Shown here piece by piece: positions 45,199 to 53,829 of a DNA stretch of 64,000 nucleotides (positions within the stretch are counted from its first letter, which is position 1; every line of letters begins with the position of its first letter). A program made the translations under genes and the position numbers. The stretch covers positions 1 to 64,000 of the forward strand of contig JARSSO010000029.1 of the NCBI GenBank assembly GCA_029624765.1. Direction: 5' to 3'. The notes beneath the pieces were generated by a model. It saw nothing but the letters and a program-made list of their open reading frames with translations, searched no databases and was not told where the DNA came from. The DNA is from Candidatus Contendibacter sp. GTDB lineage: Bacteria > Pseudomonadota > Gammaproteobacteria > Competibacterales > Competibacteraceae.

Positions 45199-46725
45199 TT
45201 ACGCGGCTTTTTCTTTCTTGTCCACGCTTTCCTTGCTTTCTCCCTTGCCCTCTCTATCAAGATTGAGTTGATAGCGGACGGGACCGATCATTCCGTTAAA
45301 CTCTCCATGCAATGGGCATTTGGATTTCTCGCTCGCGAAGCTGGTCAAAATCCCCACGTGTCCGCCAGGGAATTCCGTGATCTGCAAGACGCCATCCTCC
45401 TTCAGGAAGGGAGCGGCGGCCAGCGCGCAATCCCGGTCCACCAAATTGTCGTCCTTGGAATACGCCAGGTACCAGCGCACGCCCAGCTTCTTGAGATCGT
45501 GCAGGTTGAGCGGTTTGCCGAACAGCGAAATCGGCAGCGTGCCGTCGGGAGCGATGGGCACCTTGAAGGTCTTGCCGCTCATCTCGGCGATGGCCACGGG
45601 CAGATGCACCCGCTCCTCGCGCAACCAGCGATTGATGGCGGCGGCGGTCTTGCCGGGATTGCCACCGGTGTCCTTGTACATGGACTTGACGTTATACATG
45701 GCGACCAAGGGCGCTTCCTTGCTGATGGCCAGCAATTTCATGCCCAGGCTCATCACATCGCCGTTGACGACCCTGTTGCCGTTGCTCAGGGTCTCGTAGG
45801 CGTATTCCATGCCCACGCCGGACGGCATGCCGCTCATGTAGTCGCCCAGGGAAGTGGATTTGGTGCCGTCCACCGGCGTGACGCCGGTGATCAGCGCGTC
45901 GACCACACCCTGCAACTTGCCCGACAGAACGTTAATGAGAGAGATATAGCCACCTTGGCAGATTCCGTTCAAGGTGACGAGGCGTCCATGCTTTTCCTTG
46001 AGAAACTGGCACAAGTCGCGCGTTTGCTCGCAATCGTCCTCGCAAGACATCGTTTGCACTGCAGGAGTGACATCAATGTCCTTGACTTCCCGGACGTAGG
46101 TGGGAATACCCTGGTTGGCGAATGCGTGCGCGTAGCTCTTTCCCTCGCCCGGGAGGAAGCTGAGGATGTGGACGCCCAGCATGTAGGGGGGTATGAGCAG
46201 AGTTGGCTTGCCCTTTTCGTTGACCGTGACTCCCGGCTTGGTGGGAAGTACTTGATACATCCGGAAGCAGGGCGTTTCCTTGACCAGTTTGTAGCCTTCC
46301 GACCCGAACTGGAAGCCAAACTCGTACTTCATGCTTTCGATGGCTTTCGGGAAGTCGAACGCGACCGCCTCCATGGCGTCGGCTTCCCTGGCGGCAAACT
46401 CGCCCACCGTTTCGCCCTCGCCGCCGACCAGCGTCCTGACCAGCGCATCGACGCCATCGAGAACCTGGTCGGTGTGGAACTCCATCATCTTGCTGGAACT
46501 GCTCAGGGCGATTTGCATACCCAGTTCCAGATTGTGTCTTAACAGCAGCGGCCAATCCCTGAGTGGCGGCGGGTTCTTGCGCATTCCATGCAGGGCCGTC
46601 TTGGCGCCAGTCAGGTACATCGCATCGAACTCATGCCGAAATTCGTCAAAAGCCGTCGTCCACGCAAGGCCATATCGGGCAATATTGAACGCGATTTCGG
46701 GGGATTCTTTGATTAATTTAAACAT
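45199..46725 (-). CDS. PhaC-like alpha/beta hydrolase, probable second PHA synthase
   Basis: A 508-residue protein from ATG 46725 after AGGAGA. The PHA-synthase box NGICQGG contains Cys256. The catalytic Asp is in AYSKDDNLVDRD and the His in FPGGHVGI. An N-terminal helical region of about 170 residues precedes the hydrolase domain. It is longer than class III PhaC and is not a close relative of the 41694 gene. The C-terminus is Lys/Glu-rich. It is first in the unit with the SDR gene. A PHA synthase role is likely but the class is unclear; it could also be a depolymerase-like enzyme. Confidence 0.78.
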   Translation of the reverse strand: MFKLIKESPEIAFNIARYGLAWTTAFDEFRHEFDAMYLTGAKTALHGMRKNPPPLRDWPLLLRHNLELGMQIALSSSSKMMEFHTDQVLDGVDALVRTLVGGEGETVGEFAAREADAMEAVAFDFPKAIESMKYEFGFQFGSEGYKLVKETPCFRMYQVLPTKPGVTVNEKGKPTLLIPPYMLGVHILSFLPGEGKSYAHAFANQGIPTYVREVKDIDVTPAVQTMSCEDDCEQTRDLCQFLKEKHGRLVTLNGICQGGYISLINVLSGKLQGVVDALITGVTPVDGTKSTSLGDYMSGMPSGVGMEYAYETLSNGNRVVNGDVMSLGMKLLAISKEAPLVAMYNVKSMYKDTGGNPGKTAAAINRWLREERVHLPVAIAEMSGKTFKVPIAPDGTLPISLFGKPLNLHDLKKLGVRWYLAYSKDDNLVDRDCALAAAPFLKEDGVLQITEFPGGHVGILTSFASEKSKCPLHGEFNGMIGPVRYQLNLDREGKGESKESVDKKEKAA

Positions 46726-47445
46726 TTTATTTTCTCCTGGGTTGCTAACAACCAGCCGATACCCTGCAACAAATCAGTGGATTCTCCACATCATGTCCCA
46801 AAAAGCCATCTGGTAAGAATGCTTCGGTGCTTTTCAGGGAACATCTTTTGCTTCCTATCGAAAAAATGCCCAAACGGCGATACCAACAATTTCGCGGCTT
46901 CAGCTAACCACCGATAACGAGTCAGTTCATTGAGCCGTAAGGGATATCGAGACAATTTGCTTTTGATCGTACCTGAGAGATGCTTTGTTCAGACGAGCCG
47001 GTGGCGCAAAAAACATTCAATTTGCTTTATTGCTTTTTCAGCGCCATCGGAACTTTTCATGGCTCAAACTCCGCCGGTTATGACAAACCGTTTATCCTAT
47101 CGGAAAAAGCTTTTTCAGACAGCCATCGATAATGAGGAATAACCATCGAAAATCCAAGAATAACGACTGCTCTTACACTCGGTCATGAAAATATCTCTAG
47201 AGAATTTATGATATTACATCGAACCAAATAATGCAACAACACATTGTGTCAAGCAGGATTATCGACACCATGGAATGACCGGCCAAGGATCGCTGAATCA
47301 CATAAGCGACCGAAGCAATCACCGCGCGGCATCCCCCGCCTTAGACGAAGCCGCCGCCGCCCACGGTTAGGCCGGCCGACTTGAGCAGCGATATTGTTCC
47401 TGGCTGATCAAGCCGGCTGGAAGCCGGCCCCACCCCCATCGACGC
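46726..47445. other. 720-base intergenic region, no gene recognised
   Basis: AT-rich DNA between two minus-strand genes. The last part probably holds the promoter of the PhaC-like gene. A hairpin GCCGGC-TGGAA-GCCGGC (47412-47428) lies just past the oxidoreductase stop but lacks a T-run. Short frames here have no family resemblance and no good ribosome sites. Confidence 0.55.
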
Positions 47446-48540
47446 TCACCCCAGCGCCGGATAATCCACGTACCCCTTCTCGCCGCCCTGATAGAACGTG
47501 TCCGGATCGGGCGCGTTCAACGGAGCGCCGCGCCGGAACCGTTCCGGCAAATCCGGGTTGGCGATGAACAGCTTGCCGAACACCACGGCGTCGCAGCGCT
47601 TCTCGGCCAGCCACGCCTCAGCCCGGGACTGATCGAACCCGCCATTAGACAACAACGACCCTTGGCGCAGCAGCCGGAAATGCCCGGCCACATCGGTCAC
47701 CGCGCCCACCGCGCCGTCCAACTGATTCGGCATGAACGGCTCGGTGAGATGAACGTAGGCCAGGCCGTAACCGTTGGCGCGGCGGATCAGCGACTCGAAC
47801 ATCGGCACGGTATCCTCGTCCACCGTCATGCCGTGCATGTTGTTCATCATTGGGTTGAGCCGGATGCCGACCCGGTCGAACGGCAATTCCCGCCCCACCG
47901 CGTCCAGCACCTCGAACAAAAACCGACCCCGGTTCTCATGGGAACCGCCGTATTCATCGGTGCGCGCGTTGGAGCAGCGGGCGAAGAACTGGTGGAACAG
48001 ATAGCCATTGGATGAGTGAATCTCCACCCCATCGAACCCGGCGGCCACCGCGTGGCGCGCGGCGCGCTGGAAATCGGTGACGATTTCGGCGATGCCTTCC
48101 CGGCTGAGCGCGCGGGGCGTGACGGTCGGCTGCAACTCCTTCCCCGAAAACATCCGCCAGTTCGGGTTGATGGCCGAGGGCGCGACCGGCGGCTCGCCGC
48201 CGTGAAAATCCGGCAGGGACAGCCGACCGCAGTGCCAGATTTGACAGACGATCAGTCCGCCCGCCTGGTGCACGGCGTCCGTCACCCGCCGCCAGCCAGC
48301 GACCTGGGCCTCCGACCAGATGCCGGGCGTGTAGGGATAGCCGCGCGCCTGGGACGACACGATGGTTCCCTCGGAGATGATCAGACCCGCCCCGGCGCGC
48401 TGCATGTAGTAGCGGGCCATCAACTCGGTCGGCGCGGCCTCCGGATTATCGGCCCGGCAACGGGTCAAGGGAGCCATGATGACCCGGTTTTTCAGGGAGA
48501 GCGCGCCCAATTGAACCGGAGTGAGCAGTTTCGATTCCAT
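47446..48540 (-). CDS. nemA: Old-yellow-enzyme family alkene reductase (NemA-like)
   Basis: A 364-residue FMN protein from ATG 48540 (MESKLLTPVQLGALSLKNRV). OYE hallmarks: IMAPLTRCRA, QIWHCGRLS, the FMN/substrate motif FDGVEIHSSNGYLFHQFFA, YGGSHENRGRFLFEVLDAV, and a C-terminal CDAVVFGKLFIANPDLP. It reduces activated double bonds, nitro compounds or N-ethylmaleimide with NADPH. It is divergent from the SulP gene with a 56-base gap. Confidence 0.9.
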   Translation of the reverse strand: MESKLLTPVQLGALSLKNRVIMAPLTRCRADNPEAAPTELMARYYMQRAGAGLIISEGTIVSSQARGYPYTPGIWSEAQVAGWRRVTDAVHQAGGLIVCQIWHCGRLSLPDFHGGEPPVAPSAINPNWRMFSGKELQPTVTPRALSREGIAEIVTDFQRAARHAVAAGFDGVEIHSSNGYLFHQFFARCSNARTDEYGGSHENRGRFLFEVLDAVGRELPFDRVGIRLNPMMNNMHGMTVDEDTVPMFESLIRRANGYGLAYVHLTEPFMPNQLDGAVGAVTDVAGHFRLLRQGSLLSNGGFDQSRAEAWLAEKRCDAVVFGKLFIANPDLPERFRRGAPLNAPDPDTFYQGGEKGYVDYPALG

Positions 48541-48596
48541 GCTGTTGAAGACCTCGAGTCGAATGCGTGCGATGAAAGAGTGGGATTCTATACTTA

Positions 48597-50822
48597 GTGC
48601 GGCGCCCGGCAACCACCATTAAAAAACGGCTTCGCCCGCCGCGATACTCCCCGACCCCTGGAACCGCCCCACCCTTGAAATTCCCGACCGCTCTCCTCGC
48701 CGACCTGCGCGGCGGCCTGGTCGGCGCCGCCGTGGTGCTGCCCCAAGCCACCGCCTTCGGCGTGACCGTGTTCGCCGCCTCGCTGGGAACCGCGCCCGGC
48801 GCGCTCGCCGGCCTCATTGGCGCCATCCTCCTGTTGCTGATTTCCGGCGGCTTCGGCGGCGCGGTCGGCCTGATCAGTGGTCCGACCGGCCCCAGCATGG
48901 CCCTGTTGAGCGGCACGGCGGCCATTCTCGCCGCCGCCGGTCTGGCTCCCACCGCCATTGCCCCGGCCCTGTTCGCCGTCACCGTCCTCGCGGGCTTGAT
49001 GCAGTTGTCGATTGCGCTGGTCGGCGGCGGCCGGCTGATGAAATTCATCCCCTACCCCGTCATCGCCGGCCTGACCACCGGCACCGGCCTGCTGTTGATC
49101 CGGTCCCAGTTCAAACCCCTGCTCGGTGTCCATCACGCCGACGCCTGGTCCCAGTGGCATTGGCTGCCCATCGCCACCGCGACCGCCGCCTTCGTCATGG
49201 CCCGCTTCGCGCCGCGTCTCATCCCCTGGTTACCCGGCCCGATCGCCGGTCTGATCGGCGGGACCGCGCTGTTTCAAGGGGTGCTCCATTTCGCCGGCGT
49301 TTCCCCCGGGCCGCCACACTGGGTTATCGGCGTTCTGCCAGAACCGGCAAATTTCCCTCTTGCCCTCGGCTCGCTCGTCGCCTGGGCCGACCTGCCCTGG
49401 CCGTTGATCCTGCACGCCGCCTTTGCCCTGGCGGTGCTGTGTTCCCTGAACACCTTGTTGACGGCGGTGCTGGCCGACACCGTGACCGGCCTGCGTCATG
49501 ACGCCCGCCGCGAGTTGCTGGCGCAAGGGGTGGGGCAGGTACTGACCGGTCTGGCCGGCGGCATGGCCGGCTCGGCCAGCGTGGGCGGCACCGCCACCGC
49601 CGTTCAGGCTGGCGCCCGTCGCTGGGCCGCGCCGGGCGCCGGGTTGATATTGCTGCTTCTATTGCTGTTCGCCGGCCGAACCGGGCAATGGCTGCCCACC
49701 AGCGCCCTGGCCGGCATCATTCTGGCCTCGGCCATCAACCTGCTGGACCGGGACATCCTGGCCTGGCTGCGCCGCCGCCGCACCCGGCTGGACGCGGCCA
49801 TCGCGGTGCTGGTCACCGGCATCACCCTGGGCTACGATCTGATGATCGCCGTGCTGGTCGGGCTGGCCATCGCCATCCTGCTGTTCATCCGCCAGCAAAG
49901 CCGCGTGCCGATCATCCACCGCCGGCTGACCGGGGCCGAGCGGCACTCGGTGCGGCAACGCCCGGCGGATCAGACCGAACTGCTCGTCCGCCACGGTGAC
50001 CGCATCGTGCTCTATCAATTGCGCGGCACCCTGTTCTTCGCCAAGGCCGATCAACTGTTCGAGGACCTGTTGCCCGATCTCGACCGGCCTGCCTGGGTCA
50101 TCCTGCATCTGCGGCGGGTGATCCAGATCGACTTTTCCAGTGTGCGGTTGCTGCAACAAATCGCCGCCCGGCTGGAGCGACACGGCGGCGAATTGCTGTT
50201 TTGCGAGGTCCGTGAGGATTTGGGTCTGGGCCGCGAGGTCGAGCGCACCCTGCGCAAGCTCAGCCTGCGACCGGAGCGGCTCAACGTCAAAACCTTCGCC
50301 GCCGCCGACCTGGCGATGGAATACGCCGAGAACGCCCTACTCGATGCGCTGGGAGTCGCGCCGACCGTGCTGGAGCAGCGCGTTCCGCTGGAAGCGATGG
50401 ACCTGTGCCGGACCATGAAGCCGACGGAAATCGCCGCGCTCGCCGCCGTGCTGCGACCCCGCCTCCTGGATCGCGGCCAGCGGCTGTTCGCGGCCGGCGA
50501 CCCCGGCATGGAGCTGTATCTGGTGCTGGGCGGCCGGGTCGACATCCGCCTGCCCGCCACCGACGACCGTTACAAGCGGCTGGCGATTTACGGTCCGGGC
50601 ACAATGTTCGGGGACATCGCCTTTCTCGACCCCGGCCCGCGCGCCGCCGAGGCGGTGGCGATCCGGTCGAGCGAACTGTTGATGCTGAGCCGGGGGGACT
50701 TCGACCGGCTGCGGAACGACCATCCCGACGCCGCCATCGCCCTGCTGCTGGCGCTCGGCCAGCAGCAAAGCCGCGCGCTGCGCTGGAGCGCCCAGGAAAT
50801 CCAGCGGCTGATTCAGTGGTAG
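48597..50822 (+). CDS. SulP anion transporter with STAS and cyclic-nucleotide-binding domains
   Basis: A 741-residue protein from GTG 48597. The SulP membrane domain (about 25-430) has 10 or more helices, with LPQATAFGV and GLISGPTGPSMALLSG. A STAS domain (about 455-560) includes VILHLRRVIQIDFSSVRLLQ. The C-terminal cNMP-binding domain (about 610-725) has FAAGDPGMELYLVLGGRVDI and YGPGTMFGDIAFLDPGPRAA. It moves an anion such as sulfate or bicarbonate across the inner membrane; cNMP may gate it. The CHASE2 cyclase in this window could supply the nucleotide (speculative). Confidence 0.85.
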   Translation: MRRPATTIKKRLRPPRYSPTPGTAPPLKFPTALLADLRGGLVGAAVVLPQATAFGVTVFAASLGTAPGALAGLIGAILLLLISGGFGGAVGLISGPTGPSMALLSGTAAILAAAGLAPTAIAPALFAVTVLAGLMQLSIALVGGGRLMKFIPYPVIAGLTTGTGLLLIRSQFKPLLGVHHADAWSQWHWLPIATATAAFVMARFAPRLIPWLPGPIAGLIGGTALFQGVLHFAGVSPGPPHWVIGVLPEPANFPLALGSLVAWADLPWPLILHAAFALAVLCSLNTLLTAVLADTVTGLRHDARRELLAQGVGQVLTGLAGGMAGSASVGGTATAVQAGARRWAAPGAGLILLLLLLFAGRTGQWLPTSALAGIILASAINLLDRDILAWLRRRRTRLDAAIAVLVTGITLGYDLMIAVLVGLAIAILLFIRQQSRVPIIHRRLTGAERHSVRQRPADQTELLVRHGDRIVLYQLRGTLFFAKADQLFEDLLPDLDRPAWVILHLRRVIQIDFSSVRLLQQIAARLERHGGELLFCEVREDLGLGREVERTLRKLSLRPERLNVKTFAAADLAMEYAENALLDALGVAPTVLEQRVPLEAMDLCRTMKPTEIAALAAVLRPRLLDRGQRLFAAGDPGMELYLVLGGRVDIRLPATDDRYKRLAIYGPGTMFGDIAFLDPGPRAAEAVAIRSSELLMLSRGDFDRLRNDHPDAAIALLLALGQQQSRALRWSAQEIQRLIQW

Positions 50823-50834
50823 CCCGGCGAACGC

Positions 50835-52652
50835 TCAACCGATCTTGAAATACGCCTCGCGCGTTGGCAGTTCAACGCCGGTCAGCCGCAGTGGCAGCAC
50901 GCCGTCCAGGGCCATGTCCTCGCCCGCTTTCACCCGCGTTTCCAGGGCCAGTTCGGGAATCAGCACGGTGCCACGCGGCAACCGCTTTTCGACCAGCACA
51001 CCCTCGCCCCGCCAGCCGGGATGCTGCTGAAGGTAGACCATGGTCCAGTGTTCCCGCGACAGCCGCTCGGCCCGCCGGGTTCCCTGCGCCGCCGCTTCCG
51101 CTGCCCCGACCCGCTCGATGATCGCCTGGGCCTCCAGCGGATCGCCGTCCCGCAGACAGGCCCGCAACTGCTGGTGCGCCACCAGGTCCAGATATCGCCG
51201 CAACGGACTGGTCACTTGGGCGTAGACGTTCAAGCCCAACCCGCCGTGGGGGCCGGGCTGGCTGCTGTACTGGCGCGGTCGCAGGCTGCGCCGCAGAGCA
51301 TGCATCGCCGCCAATCCAGCCGGTTCCCGGTCGGACACATCCACCGCCACATCCTGGGTGGTGAACGGAAACGGCAGACCGCGCTCCAGCGCGAAGCGGG
51401 CCGCCGCCTCGCCGGCCATCACCATCGCCTCGGCCACCAGCATCCGACTGCGCAAGCGCGGCAGCGGCCTGATCTCCACCCGGCCGTCGTTGACCCGCAT
51501 CCTGACTTCCGGCAGGTCGATGAAGATCGCGCCGTTGGCCCGGCGGCGGATCCGATGGCGTTCAGCCAGTTCGCACAGGCCGCGAAACGGTTCCTCCTCC
51601 AGCCGCGCCTCAACCTCGTCGTAGCTCAGCCGCCGCGCCCGCACCCAGCTTGGCGCGATTTCCACATCGGTCACCACGCCGTCCGCGTCGAGATTCAGGG
51701 CGAACGACAATGCCGGCGAAATTTCCGTCAAACCCAGGCCCAGTGTCGGGATCGCCGCCTCCGGCAGCATCGGAATCGTGATTTCCGGCAGATATAGCGT
51801 CGCCCCCCGCCCCCGCGCCTCCACATCGGCGGGACTGTCCGACCACACCAGCGCGGCGGCGTCGGCAACGTGGACCCACAGGCGATTCCCGTCCAGGCTG
51901 ATGGCGTCATCGGGATCGAGATTGCCTTCGTCGTCGATGGCGTAGGCCGGCAGACCGGTCAAATCCAGCCGGGGTTCGTCCGGCAACACAGGCAGACTCA
52001 CGTCCGGGGGGGCCAGTAATGCTCCGATCCGACGCGGCCATGGATTCACCATTTCGTCCCAGTGTCGCAGCCGCAACAGCAGGGCGTGCGCGCTTTGTGG
52101 ATTCTGATCGCAGTCGAGCGCCTGCAACACCCGGCTCTGCTCGCGCTGGCTCCAGGCCACTTCCTCAATTTCTCGCAGATAGGGCGCGTCTTCCGGCGCG
52201 CACCGTCCGGCCCGTGCTCGCTGGAGAAAACCGTTCCAGGCGTCCCGCTCGGCCGCCTTCGCCTCCCGGACCGCCCGTTCCCGTTCCACCTCGGCCAGCG
52301 GCCGGGCGCTGACCGCCTCCGGCGTGCCCTGGAAATACAGACCCTCGCTCACCAGCCGCCAAGTGGCCCAGGCGGTGGCGGGGGTATAGGCGCCGTAGAC
52401 CAGATCGGCCAGTTCTGGCAAGGTGGTTTGTCCCCCCTCCAGCAACTCGCAGGCCGCCTCCACCTCGCCCGCCGGTACGTCCCCCAACTCGCGCGCGGAG
52501 CGCAGCGGACCGGGATGCAGCAACAGCACGTCCTTGGGGCGAACTCGCAACGAACGGCCGTCCTCCAGCTCGATGTCCAGCTTGTCGCCCAGCGCGGCGA
52601 CCCGGGCGGGACCGTTCTTGTACAGCACCAGACTGTTTTGCGGGATATTCAT
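50835..52652 (-). CDS. RNB-domain ribonuclease (RNase II/R type)
   Basis: A 605-residue protein from ATG 52652 (MNIPQNSLVLYKNGPARVAA) after GGAGACCG. The N-terminal half is a helical/OB-like region. The RNB catalytic domain (about 240-500) has the magnesium-binding Asp cluster in AIDDEGNLDPDDAISLDGNR and RRSLRPRQYSSQPGPHGGLG. A C-terminal S1-like segment ends the protein. It degrades RNA 3' to 5'. It resembles the short RNB proteins of proteobacteria and cyanobacteria more than RNase R, which is longer. It is divergent from the MoxR gene. Confidence 0.86.
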   Translation of the reverse strand: MNIPQNSLVLYKNGPARVAALGDKLDIELEDGRSLRVRPKDVLLLHPGPLRSARELGDVPAGEVEAACELLEGGQTTLPELADLVYGAYTPATAWATWRLVSEGLYFQGTPEAVSARPLAEVERERAVREAKAAERDAWNGFLQRARAGRCAPEDAPYLREIEEVAWSQREQSRVLQALDCDQNPQSAHALLLRLRHWDEMVNPWPRRIGALLAPPDVSLPVLPDEPRLDLTGLPAYAIDDEGNLDPDDAISLDGNRLWVHVADAAALVWSDSPADVEARGRGATLYLPEITIPMLPEAAIPTLGLGLTEISPALSFALNLDADGVVTDVEIAPSWVRARRLSYDEVEARLEEEPFRGLCELAERHRIRRRANGAIFIDLPEVRMRVNDGRVEIRPLPRLRSRMLVAEAMVMAGEAAARFALERGLPFPFTTQDVAVDVSDREPAGLAAMHALRRSLRPRQYSSQPGPHGGLGLNVYAQVTSPLRRYLDLVAHQQLRACLRDGDPLEAQAIIERVGAAEAAAQGTRRAERLSREHWTMVYLQQHPGWRGEGVLVEKRLPRGTVLIPELALETRVKAGEDMALDGVLPLRLTGVELPTREAYFKIG

Positions 52653-52758
52653 CGGTCTCCGGGAGGGCGTAGAGCGGGCGATAAGCGGGTATGATAGCAA
52701 AGGTTGCCGGCAACCCCGCCGCAGCCACGACCGATCCTCGATCTCCATCGCTTTCGCC
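52653..52758. promoter_or_regulatory. Divergent promoter region, RNB gene / MoxR gene
   Basis: 106 bases between two divergent starts. It must hold both promoters, but no strong boxes were recognised. Confidence 0.35.
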
Positions 52759-53829
52759 ATGAACCCCGCCATCGAACTGACGTTGAGCCAGGCTTTCGAT
52801 TTCCTGCTGCACGTCGCGGTGGTGCGGCCCGTGTTTCTCTGGGGCGCGCCGGGCATCGGCAAGACCGCGCTGGTCAACCGGTTCGCGGCGGCGGTGGGGC
52901 TGGAATGCGTGGCGCTGCTGGGCAGCCAGTTGGCCCCGGAGGATTTGCTGGGCGTGCCCAGGATCGACGGCGACTGCTCGCGCTTCTTTCCGCCCGCCAA
53001 CATCGTCCGCCGCCAGCCCTTCGTGCTGTTTCTCGACGAACTCAACGCCGCCAGCCACGACATCCAGAAGGCGTTCTATTCGCTGATCCTGGAGCAGCGG
53101 GTCGGGGAATACCGGCTGCCCACCGGCGCCATCGTCGTCGGCGCCGGCAATCGCGCCAAGGACGCCGCCCTGGTCAAGCCGATGCCCTCGGCCCTGATCA
53201 ACCGCCTGGCGCACGTTCACCTGCGCGCCCACCACCGGGAATGGCTGGCCTGGGCGGTCAACGAAGGCGGCATTCATCCCTGGGTGGTGGAGTATCTGCA
53301 ACTGCGTCCGGATCATCTGTGGAACGAGCCGCCCAAGCACGAGGAGCCGTTCTCGACGCCGCGATCCTGGCACATGCTGTCCGACGCTCTGCATTCCTTC
53401 GGCGAGTCGGTCGGCGACGAAATGCTGGAGGCGCTGGCCTTCGGCCTGCTGACCCCGGCCCATGCCGGCCAGTTCAAGGGCTTCATCAAGCAGTTGCGGC
53501 AACGACATACCCTGGCGGCGATTCTCAAGGGCGACGCCCGCTGGCCCGCCGAACCCGCCGACCGTGACGTGCTGTATTTCCTGACCCAGTCGTTCCGGGC
53601 GCATCTGCGCAAGGAGTTGCCGGCGGACGAGTCCTCCCTGCGCGCGGAACACCAGCAACTCGCGCTGCGGGCCAAGAATTTGTTGCGCGATTTGGCGCGC
53701 ATCAGCGTCGAAATGGCGCAAACCGTGGTCGGCGAGGACGAGAACGGCCAGACCCTGCCGGCGTGGTTCCTGGTCGAGGTCGCGCGGGATCTGCCGCGCC
53801 TGGCCGAACGCCGCCGGGGTGGACCGTGA
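52759..53829 (+). CDS. MoxR-type AAA+ ATPase
   Basis: A 356-residue protein from ATG 52759 (MNPAIELTLSQAFDFLLHVA). Walker A GAPGIGKT (29-36), Walker B VLFLDELNAA (about 94-103), sensor-1 GAGNRAKD. It remodels proteins together with a VWA partner, encoded by the next gene with a four-base overlap. MoxR ATPases commonly act as chaperones inserting cofactors or assembling complexes; the client here is unknown. Confidence 0.88.
   Translation: MNPAIELTLSQAFDFLLHVAVVRPVFLWGAPGIGKTALVNRFAAAVGLECVALLGSQLAPEDLLGVPRIDGDCSRFFPPANIVRRQPFVLFLDELNAASHDIQKAFYSLILEQRVGEYRLPTGAIVVGAGNRAKDAALVKPMPSALINRLAHVHLRAHHREWLAWAVNEGGIHPWVVEYLQLRPDHLWNEPPKHEEPFSTPRSWHMLSDALHSFGESVGDEMLEALAFGLLTPAHAGQFKGFIKQLRQRHTLAAILKGDARWPAEPADRDVLYFLTQSFRAHLRKELPADESSLRAEHQQLALRAKNLLRDLARISVEMAQTVVGEDENGQTLPAWFLVEVARDLPRLAERRRGGP

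Noticed and set aside
46930..47142. Plus-strand frame of 70 codons in the 720-base gap
   Set aside because: Poor start context and no recognisable motif; left as intergenic.
47412..47428. Terminator after the NemA-like gene
   Set aside because: GCCGGC arms without a T-run; the evidence is too weak to list as a terminator.
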